From: Bombardia bombarda
Lineage: Eukaryota > Ascomycota > Sordariomycetes > Sordariales > Lasiosphaeriaceae
Reading direction: 5' to 3'
Length of the DNA stretch: 64,000 nucleotides
Assembly (NCBI GenBank): GCA_030512295.1
Contig: JAULSR010000002.1
Span: 1,674,001-1,738,000 of the forward strand
This document shows positions 47,736 through 59,054 of this stretch, piece after piece. A model generated the notes under the pieces. The model ran no database searches. It was not told the origin of the DNA and saw nothing but the letters and a program-made list of their open reading frames with translations. Position 1 is the stretch's first letter, and each line of letters begins with the position of its first letter. The position numbers were made by a program, and so were the translations under genes.

Positions 47736-48367
47736 ATGGCTTCTCAACTCCCAGCGTTTCCGCGTTTCATCTTCACCGTGGTTGAGCCAATCTCACTGTA
47801 AGATATCATTCCCTGATTTAGTCCGGTCCGATGTCTCCTACAGCAGATATGCTAACGTGATAATCGATCCAAAGACTCGCCGGCTCCGTCCCCGCCATCA
47901 TCTGGCCCGACTGGTTCATCTCTGAGCAGCTCCCCTCTTCAGTCATCCCGACTGTTGCGACGACAGCAGGCAGTCAAGTCGTGGCTCAGCAGCTAGGTAA
48001 CTGTTACGGACTGCTGTTTCTACTAGGTGTCGCCGTGCTCTATTCCACGACCGAGCTCAAGGTAGTGCGCAACTATCTGGTTGCTCTTTGGATCGCCGAC
48101 ATTGGTCATGTGGTTATCACCTATCTTGCTCTGGGCCATGGACATAGCGCGGCCGTTGGGGAGTGGAATGCCATGACATGGGGCAACGTAGGGGCCACTG
48201 TAAGTCTTTTCCACCAGGGAGATGCACATTAGCTGGCTATGTTCGTGATTGAGTGCTGACGTTGTTTGATCAAGGTGTTTCTGTTCCTAACCAGGACCGC
48301 GTATTTCCTTGGATTATTCGGGCCTGTAGGTAAATCGCTGGCTTCAGTGGAGAAGAAGGCACAATGA
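47736..48367 (+). CDS. Small four-span membrane protein, DUF7704-like
   Basis: Fungal membrane protein of unknown function. The model is join(47736..47797,47875..48199,48275..48367), 159 aa, with introns of 77 and 75 nt (branch-like GCTAACG in the first). Hydrophobic segments are about 8-30 (FIFTVVEPISLLAGSVPAI), 59-75 (LLFLLGVAVLYST), 81-104 (LVALWIADIGHVVITYLAL) and 130-146 (FLFLTRTAYFLGLFG). A lysine-containing tail, SVEKKAQ, ends the protein. The opening PxFxRFIFTVVEP and the size fit the DUF7704 family as I know it. Assignment is by pattern memory and needs a profile search. Confidence 0.82.
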
Positions 48368-49176
48368 ACCTAAGATATCACGAGGACCCTACCGTTTAGT
48401 CTCGAGAATCGGAATGTAATGCTGTAATGCATTGAATAAAGGCTTTCAATTTTAACCACGTAAATAATGTGTATGGTGTAATTCGTGCAAGGTGTTGTCA
48501 TCCCCATTCGACAAGTCCCAGTCGTTGCTTCGCTTTGTTCAGTACAAAGTGAGACGGACAGATCAGGATTGCTGCGAAATTGTTGCATTGGTATTCCAAG
48601 TAATACCTCGCGTGGACTGTACCACTTGCTTGACTTACCTGCCAAATTATCTCATTCAGTGACGTTATACAAAAGTTTATATCTGGATGCTGTGATCCTG
48701 GGTGGCTGCGTGGTAGCTCTGTGACGACACTCCCAAAATGGACGTACCTACCTATCAGGAAGCCGTGAGAGGACGAAATGGCGGGGTTCCGTCTTTGTGC
48801 CGCCCGTCGCTAGCTGGCGGATTTAACCTCGGATTTAACCTCGGACTCAGTAATGAGGGCACGTGCTGGCTATGATGCCATGCACACGTCTGGCCCAAGC
48901 ACTGGAGCGTTTCTGACCGTCTTTACTTGGGCGGTCTCATGACACTGCAGCATTCATTTCCAGCATTAACAATCCCCTTTCCACGAGGAGCTATCGTGTT
49001 GGATGACTTAGATTGTCACCCCTTCCCCGCGATTGTCCAGCGTTGCTTGTTTTATCAACCGACCGGGACCGTCGGCCACTGAGTGAGTGAGCTGGTTATC
49101 AGGGCGGCCGCTTATCTACCACATCTAACACCACTTATCTCGGCGGAACCGGACCACACACAACGCTTCAGTAACT
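48368..49176. other. Intergenic region before the WD40 gene
   Basis: About 0.8 kb. No gene. A short direct repeat of CGGATTTAACCT occurs at about 48818-48842. Confidence 0.5.
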
Positions 49177-51462
49177 ATGAGCGCCCAACCCGCCGATGGC
49201 GGTGACCACGACAGTGAGGCTTATGAGAGTTCTCACGGACATTTGCCAGACTCAAATGGGAGGCAGATGTACGACTGGTATCAGTCGCTCCGTGGCGAAG
49301 TGGACGACGACGATGACCGAGAGTATGTGAATGAGGATGAGGACGAAGAAGAGGAGGAGGAGGAGGAAGAAGAAGACGAAGCTGATGATGACGATGACGA
49401 CGAAGTTCTTGGTGCGTTCTGAGCGAATGGACTTGCTATCTCCCAAAAGTCTTTCTAATTCGACGGTGTAGATGCCGAGGGCGGTGGTATTGAGCTGGAA
49501 GTGGTCCTTGAAGAGCTGGTAGGCGACCGGGATAACCAGGACGACGAGGGCGAAGCTGCTGGTGGTGCTGATGAATTGATATTCGGAGTCATTGGGAGTG
49601 AGTAGTCATTGTGATTCTGATACAGCATGGGTCGGTCTGGTATCCTCTTCTACATAATACTGACAAAGATATGTAGATGTAGACCAGACTGATCCCCGCC
49701 TTATAGCCCATCGCCAGCTTGTGGCCTATCTGCGGAACCATGGTCCAGCCGTTTTTGAATTTGACGAGTACGATACCAGCATGTGGTATTCTAGGAGAAG
49801 AAGAGACTACGAGAATCCTAACAGATTCCCTAAAGTCCCTAGCGAGGAGGGCCGGAAACTAATGGAGTCTGGCGTTTTCGGAGCCTTTGACACGAGGGAG
49901 CCAGATCGAAAGGGACTCGCTCGCCGGATTCTTGACCGTGAATTGGGCCTGGGTGGCAAATCTGGTCGCAAGACAAACCAAGGTCTGATGGCTCAGGTAC
50001 GACGACCAAGGCCAGAATCAGATAATGTCTTCTGTGTGGTGCTAACAATCCACTAGCAAATGATACCGTCAACGAATCCTGAGATGGTCATCCACTTTGA
50101 TGACCCAGTCTGTTGCGGTCAGTTCTCCGACGATGGCAACTTCTTTTATGCCTGTGTCAAGGTCTGTATCATTCTCATCCTCTTTAACCCAACAGGGACT
50201 ATGCTGTTGACACCCGGCTTTAGGATTATCGTGTCCGCATGTATGACACATCAAACCCTTACGATTGGAAGCATTACAAAACAGTCAACTACCCATTTGG
50301 TCAGTGGACCTTGACCGATGCAGCTCTCAGTCCTGATAACAAGTGGCTCGCCTACACTTCTTTACGAAGCAGTGTCTGTTTTGCGCCTACAAACCCCAAT
50401 GATACGGGCGATCCTTACTCTCTCGATCTTGCTGATTACCCACGCCAAGCTGGACGGCGATTTCGCGGCGACTTTTCCATTTTTTCTGTCCGTTTCTCTG
50501 GTGACGGGCGCCATCTTGTGGCAGGAACCAGTACCAACTCGATCGTTGTCTACGATATTGAGCGACGCCAATCGCTTCACCATGTTGTAGCACACTATGG
50601 TGACGTCAACGCCGTGTGCTTTGCAGACAAGATGTCGCCCCATATTCTTTATTCCGGCTCGGACGACTGCACTATCAGGGTCTGGGACACGCGTAGCATA
50701 GGCGACAACAGGGAGGCCGGAGCATTTATTGGCCATATCGAGGGTATAACATACATCGACAGCAAGGGAGACGGGCGCTACATCCTCAGTAATGGCAAAG
50801 ACCAGAGTATGAAGCTGTGGGACCTGCGGATGGCCATGTCGCTAGCGCGGTACGAGGAGCTTGACCCGATGCGAGAGACGAGGACACGTCCGTATGTCTA
50901 CGACTACCGACGGGACAGCTACCGCGAGAACAGGTGGTTCCCGCACCCAAATGATAATTCGCTCGTGACATTCCGTGGCCACAAGGTGCAACGGACCTTG
51001 ATTCGCTGCCACTTTTCGCCTCCGGGTAGCACAAATTCGCGCTATGTGTACTCGGGAAGCGCTGACGGTTTTGTCCATGTCTGGAATTTGGATGCCACAT
51101 TGGCGGCTAAGATTAATATCAAGTCTGTCACCGAGGGAATCCAGCCGGGAGTCCCCCGCGACCGGATGCACTACGGTGGCCCCAACCGAGACTGGCAGAC
51201 GGTTGTTCGCGATGTCGGTTGGCATCCGAATACCCCTATGTTTGTTGGTAAGTTGGCGAAATGTCCTATATTGTATTTTCTCGTAAAGTTGGGGTCTGAG
51301 TGTGGCTAACGATACGTAGCTTCGGCATGGAACGGACCCAATATGGATGCAGGGACAGCTTCGGTGCATTCCTTCAACGAGAACGAGGTTGACGAAGCCG
51401 AGCCAAAGATGGGCAGGTCTGTAAATGAGAGACTTATGCCGGAAAACCTTTCCATCAGGTGA
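49177..51462 (+). CDS. WD40 protein, DCAF11/LEC14B-like
   Basis: Predicted substrate receptor of Cul4-type ubiquitin ligases (DCAF11 family). The model is join(49177..49411,49472..49597,49677..49996,50057..50161,50224..51247,51320..51462), 650 aa; all introns are 60-79 nt and frame-consistent. The N-terminus is very acidic with long Glu and Asp runs. A conserved segment (DPRLIAHRQLVAYLRNHG, then GVFGAF) precedes the propeller. Blades include VCCGQFSDDGNFFYACVKD, AGTSTNSIVVYDIE, LYSGSDDCTIRVWDTR, LSNGKDQSMKLWDLR and YSGSADGFVHVWNLD. WDTR and WDLR are DxR-type blade endings used for DDB1 docking. The third exon has two nearby acceptors (49676 or 49682) differing by two codons. Confidence 0.92.
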
Positions 51463-52939
51463 ACAAGTGTGCACAAAACGGCGGAAGCACAAGATCTGGG
51501 TGTGGCTTTCTAATGTGCGAGAGCCAAGGTTACTACATGTATTTGGCATGAGGGTTGGGGATGTACATTATTTCATTTCGCGGTGCCTACCTACCTACTT
51601 ATTTACGAGGTCACCGATCATTCTGCCACTTTATGGACCATCATTTTAAGAAATCAAATATCGACGTGGAAGTTGGGCCTCCAAACTTCAGAGTGTCTGT
51701 CAGACTGTCCCCTGCAATCTAGAATAGGTAGGTACCAACCTAGGTACACGTCTGGGATTGGGGATTGCTGCATAGCCCACATGCGCAGGCTTGTCCGGAT
51801 TAGGCTAGAACGCGTAAAAAGACAGGTTGAGTCGCATGGGGCACAGCTACCTAGACCTAAAAGCTCGGCAACTCGGTGGTGAGCCTCGTGTCGCGCCCCA
51901 ATGGAGTGCAACCTGAAGGAGTGGTGACAGCGTTTGAAGCTCCAAATCTTCGACACCCACACCCCTGTGCAACACTCTTGTGTCGACTTCGAACAAACAA
52001 CCACCCCACACGACCTTCATCCAACCGCAGTTTTCTTCTGACATATCATCTTCCGTTGATCTACTGTCATCCTCTTTCAATACATATCCGCCGCCAAGCC
52101 CTTTTTCCTCGCTGTGCACCTTTCGGCGCCGCCTTGGAGCCCGCCTCTGGAATCTGGACATTCGGAGGAAGCCGCCCCAACAGGTCCACCCATCGACAAC
52201 ATAACTAACGCCTTGTCGTCCCGACTACTAACTCATTGCCACTTGGTTGATCTCAGGCTGCTTCCAGAAAGGGTCTTGGTAAAGAAGGAAAACGTTCGAC
52301 TGGAAATTGTTTAGGGACGCGAGTCAAGAGTCGAGTAGCAGGCAAAGAGAAAAAAAAAGCTCCGGGGATCGCGGATTGAGGAGGAAGACAATACATTCAA
52401 CATCCACACAAAACACACTGCCTGTACCTGTCCAAAAGAATCCAAGGCTCTACTACTGCAAGAAAGAAAGAAAAGAAGGCAAACAAGGGCCCGACGCCTG
52501 TCCAGAAGACCTCAAGCATAAAGCTGCGTCTTGGAAATCTTCCTCTTCTCTCTTACCAAGGGCCGCGTCCATCTGTCTTCTAAAATTAGCAGTCTTCCAT
52601 CGTCTGTTTGGGGATCGGATTGTACGTATCACTGACTCTCTACTTTTTTCTTCTGTTGTTTTCTTTTTTTATTTTCCTATCCCAATGTCGTGTCCCACGT
52701 TATCATCAGCTCGCCGTTATCAAGTTGGACGCTGGTCGGCGTCGAGAAAGTCTGGTATATGCTGGCAGCTGCTGATTCTAAGATCTTGCAACTACAGACA
52801 TCCTGTATTTCTGATCCATAGCCAGGCATTCAATTCACACTTGAGATTGCAGCGAGACAGCTTCTCCCTCCCTTAAACACGCATACCCTAGCCCTGGTCG
52901 ATTGAGCTTTGCGCTCGCGTCACGACCGAAACCATCAGA
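51463..52939. other. Intergenic region and long leader of the RRM gene
   Basis: About 1.5 kb. Open frames (for example 52307-52876) lack domains. The part from about 51960 is pyrimidine- and A-rich and may be a long, possibly intron-containing 5' UTR of the next gene. TAGGTA/TACCTA words cluster at 51588-51752. Confidence 0.45.
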
Positions 52940-54317
52940 ATGGCCGAGGAGGAGTTCGAGATCGACGTTTATGGTGACGAGGGTAATGATCATTCCAACA
53001 ACGACCGTGGCAACGACCACAGCGACCACGGCGATCACAGCGATCACAGCGGCGACCACGGCGACAACGACTCGCATACTTATGACGGCGACAGCCATAA
53101 CTCACACGGCGCTAATGGCGACAGCCACCAGAACCAAAGCTATCCCGAGCGAACAGAGGATGCCATGGACGATAGTCACGACCAACAGAGGTCACCCAAC
53201 TCTGCGCCCGCTCAACAACAACAACAGCAGCAGCGTCAGCAAGGTCAGAAGCGCAAGGAGAGTTCAGATGATCGACCTGTGGATCCCGGTGCGACCAGTG
53301 CTCTCCTGATTTCGGATCTGAACTGGTGGAACACAGACGACGATATCCGTGGCTGGGTAAGCCAGGCGAATTGCGAGAATGAACTGAAAGATTTAACATT
53401 CAGCGAGCACAAAGTCAATGGAAAGAGCAAGGGGTAAGTTCCGATCCCCAAAAGATGCCTAATACTCTATCTCGCTCCCCTCTTGTTACTTACGCATGTT
53501 CTTTTAGGCAAGCCTACCTCGAGTTCACATCGCAGCAGGCGGCGACAGCTACCAAGCACCGACTTGATTCTCTGTCAGCCGAGGGCAGCCAGCCGGGTCA
53601 ACAAAAGAAGCATAACGTGATCTACTCGAGCCCGACTATAAACCCGTTCAAAACCCTGCCCAAGGATGCGCCGAACCGTACTACTCGGGACTCTCAAAGC
53701 CGGGCGCCATCTGGTCTTGGCTACAGTGAACGCGGCGGCTCCAACTTCCAAGGCAACAATAACACCAATAGCAACTACAACGCTGGAGGCGGCTTCCGTG
53801 GCGGTCGTGGCAACTTTAACGGGCCTCGTGGTGGCGGCGGCGGCATGAACCCCGGCGGCGGATTCAACCGGAATTTTGCAGGAAATAGCATGACTGCCTT
53901 CGGCAACAACAACATGGGGTTCAACAACCCCATGGCCGGCGGCGGCGGCTTCGGTGGCGGCTTCAACCGAGTCGGCATGATGGGCGGTGGTATGCGCGGC
54001 GGCCGAGGCGGGATGAACAACATGATGGGTGCGATGCCCATGGGCGGTGGAATGCCCATGGCCGGCATGCCCGGCGCGATGGGCGGTATGGGCATGATGG
54101 GGGTCGGTATGTCAGGTGAGAGAGATCCCCACATCTTCAAACGAGGGAACCATTCCCATTTCGTGACTTAATTTCATGAGATTGAAAGACTAACGTTGCA
54201 TATGTACCAGGCTTCCAAGGCATGCAGCCACAGTTCAACCCGGCCTTCTTCGGAGCCGGAAACCAGACAGGCGAATGGCAGAACCCTCATGGGACTAAGA
54301 GAGCTCGTGGCGAATAA
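52940..54317 (+). CDS. RRM protein with Gly/Met-rich tail, CPSF6/CFIm68-like
   Basis: Predicted nuclear RNA-binding protein, probably in mRNA 3'-end processing. The model is join(52940..53433,53508..54115,54211..54317), 402 aa. The first ~90 residues are Asp/His/Asn-rich with repeats of the type DHSDHGDHSDH, then a Gln run. The RRM starts at ALLISDLNWWNTDDDIRGWV, as in CPSF6 where WWTTDE occurs. It continues through NGKSKGQAYLEF; intron 1 splits the KG/QAYLEF junction in the same frame. The tail is RGG-like and then very Gly/Met-rich (MPMGGGMPMAGMPG), like a prion-like domain. It ends NPHGTKRARGE, possibly a nuclear signal. CPSF6 is the best match by RRM motif; other RRM proteins cannot be excluded. 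Confidence 0.85.
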
Positions 54318-55253
54318 AGTGGTTTCCACGATCGCGCTAGGCGACGAGTCCGTCATCTGGTAGATGGCGATGACCACTTTGAAAGATCAATTGCAAAAGA
54401 TTCTTCCTACCTATTTCACCAAATAGTACTGTTATAATCCTTCGCCAATCTACAGAGGGCGGGAAGAGGGGTGGCAAAATGGAAGAAGGATGAACCACAC
54501 TGCAGTTGCTCTCTGGCTGCTGTGCGGACGGGTGGTGACAGCGAGGCATTCGCTATTTGAAGCGTCTGCTTGGACCATCGCCACTACCACCATGGCCACA
54601 AACTCGTTTGTTCTGCGGACCGCTTTCTATTATTGTTATTGTCAGCTGCTGGGGTTGTATGGGGGGTTGGAGCGGATGTGTTATTTTCTTATTATTTGTG
54701 TGAAAATCGGGGCAAAACTCTTATCATTTTTCTAAGTGCTTGTTCTGTATTGTCTTTCTTTCTTTCTTTCTTTTTGGCGTTACTTGGTAGGTAGGCTTTA
54801 TATACATGCAGGTGGTTTTGTTTCAGTACTACTATCCTTTTATTACCGGTTATATTTTTTTGGGAGTTCTTGTTTTGCCTCCTTTTTTTTTTCTAAACGG
54901 ATGATTTCCCTCGGAATATGTAATGATCTTTCCCAGACCCAGCCTGCAGTATTGTGTGGATGGATTCCAATGCTTGTTATGTCGGTGGGCATCGGTGTAA
55001 CGTGGACTGTCTGTATTGCAATAATGTGTCGATTATTAGTATGTTCACAATGGGTGTGGTGTTTCTACGCTTGACACGTTGTAATGACAGTATACGATGA
55101 CGACGTCGTCGTCTTGGAAATAAACTAGATGGTTGGTTCTCTTAGCAGTTATGGGTGGTCATGGGGATGCATGTACTACTCGGTTTACGAGCAGAAAAGC
55201 AGCAGAGCGCGGCAGAGGAGAGAAGAAAAGAGAAACACGCAACCAAGTTCAGG
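54318..55253. other. Convergent intergenic region, RRM / SET genes
   Basis: About 0.9 kb of T-rich 3' flanking DNA, including a TCTT microsatellite at about 54751-54772. No gene. Confidence 0.6.
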
Positions 55254-56462
55254 TCAGGCATCAAGGCCTGTAATTGTTTTAGCTGTCAACGCTTGTATCT
55301 GCTGCCACCTAAGAGATAACATTTCCAGCTGACATGCCTGGCCCACCTTGAGACCCTTGAGCGACTGAAGTGTCTTGGTGATTGTCTTCACGTACTTTTG
55401 CAGAATCTTAATCAGTAACCGGTCGACCTTGTCCTGCTGTGCCTCGCCCCCGTCGACGCCCTCCTCGACAAACCTCCGCCAGTCCCTTACCGGCACGCAC
55501 AGGATGCGAACAGCAGCCTGGGTGCGATAGCAGACAGTGCTATCGTCCAGCATGTAGTTACCCAAAAACCCGCTCTCCTCGAGAAGAACCTTTTGCCTCG
55601 CCGAGAGCTCAGGCAAGATCGCGTCGTCCAGACAGACCTCGTCCCAGCGGTTCTGCGCCATGACGAAGCCGTACTCGACAAGCAAAAAGTCGTTGCTGTG
55701 GTTGCCGTACGAGATGAAGACCTCCTCGCCGGGGCTGTAGGCGCGCCTGGCGGTGACAGTGAAGGAGGTCTGGTCGAAGCAGACCTCGCAGCCCTCGTCG
55801 GCGTGGTTGAAGAGGTCGGCGACGGGCTGGAGGACCATGCGGTCGTCCTTGTGCAGCTTCTTGGTCTTGGGCGTCTCGAAGTAGAAGGTGCGTGTGTTGA
55901 CGAGGGCCCAGGCGTAGAGATATTCTGCCTTTGGGACGGACGTGGGATAGGCCGGCTGCATGGCTGCCCAGTCTTTGTCAAAGTTGGCCGTCTGCCTGCG
56001 GAGGATGTCTCGGGCGGGTCGGGGCAGGAACTCGTGGAGCTCGGGGTCCCAGGTCAGGGGGAGGCTGGCCCAGACGTCTTCTCGGGACGGGACGATGGCG
56101 TTCCACTGCTCGTACTTTTTGGACCGGTCCAGGGCCAGGTCGGCGGCCAGGAGGCCGTGGACACGCATGTCCTTTGGGAGCCTCTTGGCGATGCGTTTGG
56201 GAACGGTGTCTAGGGTCCTCAGGACTGATGTGGGCACCCATATCAGCCTTTCATCAGCCTGTTGTGGAACGTTAATAGTCTGATATGATGCCGCTGCTTG
56301 CTTGCTATAACTGACCTGCAACGCCTTGGTAGCCACAATACCGATGCCTCTTCCGGGGATCCGGCGAGGTTCGACGCCGTGCATCTCAACGCCCTGCGTC
56401 TCTGCCCAGCGGAGCAGTTCCCTATAGGCCTCCATCTTGGTATCCTGGTGTTCCTCCGTCAT
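55254..56462 (-). CDS. SET-domain protein lysine methyltransferase (Rubisco-LSMT type)
   Basis: Predicted cytosolic or nuclear lysine methyltransferase of the SET plus Rubis-subs-bind type (like the Rkm/SETD3-6 group). The model is complement(join(55254..56258,56316..56462)), 383 aa. The N-terminal SET segment is RRIPGRGIGIVATKALQ. The cofactor motif is VADLFNHADEGCEVCF, and the final SET motif is GEEVFISYGNHSNDFLLVEYGFV. The C-terminal substrate-binding domain is helical. The 57-nt intron (donor GTCAGT, acceptor CAACAG) has length 3n and no stop, so the frame is also open if it is kept; I splice it because ALQADERLIWVPTS matches the family better. Substrate unknown. Confidence 0.88.
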   Translation of the reverse strand: MTEEHQDTKMEAYRELLRWAETQGVEMHGVEPRRIPGRGIGIVATKALQVSYSKQAAASYQTINVPQQADERLIWVPTSVLRTLDTVPKRIAKRLPKDMRVHGLLAADLALDRSKKYEQWNAIVPSREDVWASLPLTWDPELHEFLPRPARDILRRQTANFDKDWAAMQPAYPTSVPKAEYLYAWALVNTRTFYFETPKTKKLHKDDRMVLQPVADLFNHADEGCEVCFDQTSFTVTARRAYSPGEEVFISYGNHSNDFLLVEYGFVMAQNRWDEVCLDDAILPELSARQKVLLEESGFLGNYMLDDSTVCYRTQAAVRILCVPVRDWRRFVEEGVDGGEAQQDKVDRLLIKILQKYVKTITKTLQSLKGLKVGQACQLEMLSLRWQQIQALTAKTITGLDA

Positions 56463-56985
56463 GTTTCACTGAGGCTAGAAGGAACGTGCATATGCAGTGT
56501 GGAATATTGCCAAATCCTGACAAGTTACAGCGTGTAAGCAAGATTGTAATGTGATGTAAAAAGAGAGAATGTGGTGTCCGGTCAGAGCGAGGGATAAAGT
56601 GGTACTAAAGAATGATCGCAGTGAATGAACACCTAGGTCCTGCTTAAAAATAACGATCGGGATACTGCCTCCATCATTGACTTCTTTTACCCGTGATCGC
56701 TCCTGGTCTCCTGGTTGGTGTTTTACCCCGTGAACACCCCGGGGTGAAGATATCGAGAGCGGCCAGTGCCATGCTGTGGTTTCGGGCGGTGAGGTGTGGT
56801 GATGTCTCCACCTAAAAAGGTACCGACACTAGCGTACTAGTACCTAGATACCTACAAGGTAGCACTGTGCAGTTGCGGCAGGCATCGAACCACCACTGAC
56901 GAAGTGCATTTCCAGGTCACAGAGCTGACCTCTCCACCACCGATACATCAACCATGTGCAACTCGTGTACTCGGCCCAATTCGCC
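56463..56985. other. Divergent promoter region, SET / COQ4
   Basis: About 0.5 kb. It contains TAGTACCTAGATACCTAC words around 56839-56857. No coding frame is supported. An ATG at 56954 is out of frame with COQ4. Confidence 0.5.
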
Positions 56986-57998
56986 ATGGAGGCCACCCTC
57001 AGACGTTCAGCGACCTTGGTAGGCCGAAATCACCACCAACATGGCCTTCGGCTGTCGGCTGCGATGCCGTGGTGTGCGGCCACGAGCAACAAGAGCACGA
57101 CCGAGTTGTCGAAGAAGGCGCCAACTAGGCGGCAATTCTCCGTCCTCAACCGGCCGGCTCCCAACTACCCGGGCCATGTTCCTCTCACCCGTCTGGAGAG
57201 GGCCGGCCTGATGATCGGCTCGGGCATCATGTCCCTGAGAGATCCTTACCGGGGGGGTGAGCTTTTCCCTCCCTCCCCCACCTCCCCCCTTTCATCGCCA
57301 GCGGGCGGGCCTTGAGACTCATTACGAACAAACAAGCCAACTCTCCCATCGCAGATCTGATCGCCGCATTCGCCGAAGCCACTGCAACCCCCTACTTCAT
57401 CTACCGGCTGCGCGACGCCATGCTGGCCTCGCCGACGGGCCGGCGCATTCTGCGCGACCGCCCGCGCATCACGTCGACCTCGCTCGACCTGCCTCACCTG
57501 CGCTCCCTGCCGCCCAACACGGTCGGCGCCACCTACGTCGCCTGGCTCGACCGCGAGCACGTCTCGCCCGACACGCGCTCCGCCGTGCGCTTCATCGACG
57601 ACGAGGAGTGCGCCTACGTCATGCAGCGCTACCGCGAGTGCCACGACTTCTACCACGCCCTGACGGGCCTGCCGGTCGTGCGCGAGGGCGAGGTCGCCCT
57701 CAAGGCCTTCGAATTCGCAAACACCCTGCTGCCCATGACGGGCCTGAGCGTCTTCGCGGCCGCGACGCTCAAGAAGAGCGAGCGCGCCCGGTTCGCGAGC
57801 ACGTACCTGCCGTGGGCGCTGCGCAACGGCCTGCGCTCGCGCGAGGTCATCAACGTGTACTGGGAGGAGCAGCTGGAGCGCGACGTGGAGGACCTGCGCC
57901 GCGAGCTGGGCGTCGAGCCGCCGCCTGATCTCAGGGCGATTCGGAAGGCGGAGAGGGAGGAGCGCGCGAGGAGGAAGGCGCAGATGGGGACGGTGTAG
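56986..57998 (+). CDS. COQ4: Ubiquinone biosynthesis protein Coq4
   Basis: Coq4 organises the CoQ synthome on the matrix face of the mitochondrial inner membrane and takes part in ring decarboxylation/hydroxylation of coenzyme Q precursors. The model is join(56986..57256,57355..57998), 304 aa. The Arg/Ser-rich N-terminus (EATLRRSATLVGRN) fits a mitochondrial targeting signal. The 98-nt intron joins DPYRG to DLIAAF, the family signature. The zinc-site motif HDX2HX11E is complete: H187, D188, H191 and E203 in CHDFYHALTGLPVVREGE. The downstream YWEEQLERDVEDLRRELG is also conserved. The basic tail is typical. It is divergent from the SET gene and convergent with PDCD5. Confidence 0.96.
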
Positions 57999-58240
57999 TA
58001 TTTTTAAGGGGTCTTGAGAGACGTCTTTTGTGTAATAAAATGGAATAGAACTGTACTATAGATGGCAGGGTAGGTAGGCAGGCGGGCAGGAAGTAGAGAG
58101 AGAGGAGACAGGCAGACAGACCATCTCCACCCATTTTTACCAAGTCTACGTTCCTCCTTCTCCATTATAGTAGAAAAAGCCGTGGGATATCGCATAAAGA
58201 AAACGAGAGAGAGCACTAGTTACCCTCAACTCCCCACTCT

Positions 58241-59054
58241 TCACAAGTCGAGCAAGTCGTCATCGTCGTCCTCCCAGCCCTTGCGCCGGCTCACCACAAT
58301 CTTCTCCTCCTCCTTCTTGTCCGCCACGGCGTTGAGCAGCTCCTTGAGCTGCGTCTCCGTCACCTTTTGCAGCAGCTGGCCCGACTGCGCCAGCATGAGC
58401 AGCCTGTTCTCGACCTCGGTCGCCCGCGACTCCTTGACGAGCCGGATCCGCCCCAGCCGGTCCGCCGCCTCGGGCTCGAGGATCTGGTTCAGCATCGACT
58501 GGCGTGCTTCTGTTTGTTGTGTCACGCAGAGGTTAGCAACCTGGCTGTTATTTGTGTCCCATCCATATCTCGAACCCCGGAGGATGGGAGTCGCTGTGTA
58601 GAGTGGGTGTGATGTATAGGGAGGATACGGAGATGCCAGCCAGCTAGCTAGCCAGCCAGCCAGCCAGGCGATGGGGGATATCGGGTGTCGAGCGACATTT
58701 CAATCGTTCGGGTTGGTAGGCAGGTTGATAGTTGGACGACACGCGCTCGTTGACCGACCTTCTTGCTGTCTAGACGCAAACGAGTCAGTATAATAGACTT
58801 GGGTTATACCTGAATTAGAGCAGGTAAAGTACTTACTGTCTCTGGTCCTGACCGCCGCCGCCGCGGCCGCCACTGCCAGCAGCTTTGCCTTTCGGGCCGC
58901 CGCCGCCGCCACCGCCCTGGGCCTTCAGCTGCTCAAGGCGGGCCTGCCTGATCTGTGGTGCAAGCTGTTAGGATTCGCGTCATATGGAGGGAAATGCTTG
59001 GGCAGCAGAAGAGCGCGAGGAACGACGAACCTGGTCGAGTTCTGCGTCGTCCAT
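58241..59054 (-). CDS. PDCD5 family protein with 11-nt microexon
   Basis: PDCD5 proteins are small helical factors; yeast and human members are linked to DNA binding, apoptosis and folding-complex regulation. The model is complement(join(58241..58509,58759..58769,58837..58952,59031..59054)), 139 aa. Exon 1 encodes MDDAELDQ. Exon 2 begins IRQARLEQLKAQ and has a Gly-rich insert. Exon 3 is only 11 nt (ACAGCAAGAAG) and supplies the QQE of the conserved QQQEEARQSMLNQIL. Exon 4 holds the core (DRLGRIRLVKESRATEVENRL) and the acidic end WEDDDDDLLDL. Introns are 78, 67 and 249 nt; the last has a weak donor, GTCGGT. Without the microexon the frame breaks, which supports it. Confidence 0.92.
58636..58668. 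repeat. GCCA/GCTA tetranucleotide repeat in PDCD5 intron
   Basis: GCTAGCTA followed by several GCCA units. A 25-bp stretch is identical to the repeat at 63734-63761 in the MIX17-like intron. Confidence 0.9.

Noticed and set aside
52307..52876. 189-codon frame upstream of the RRM gene
   Set aside because: Looks like leader sequence; no domain and no splice continuity with the RRM gene.
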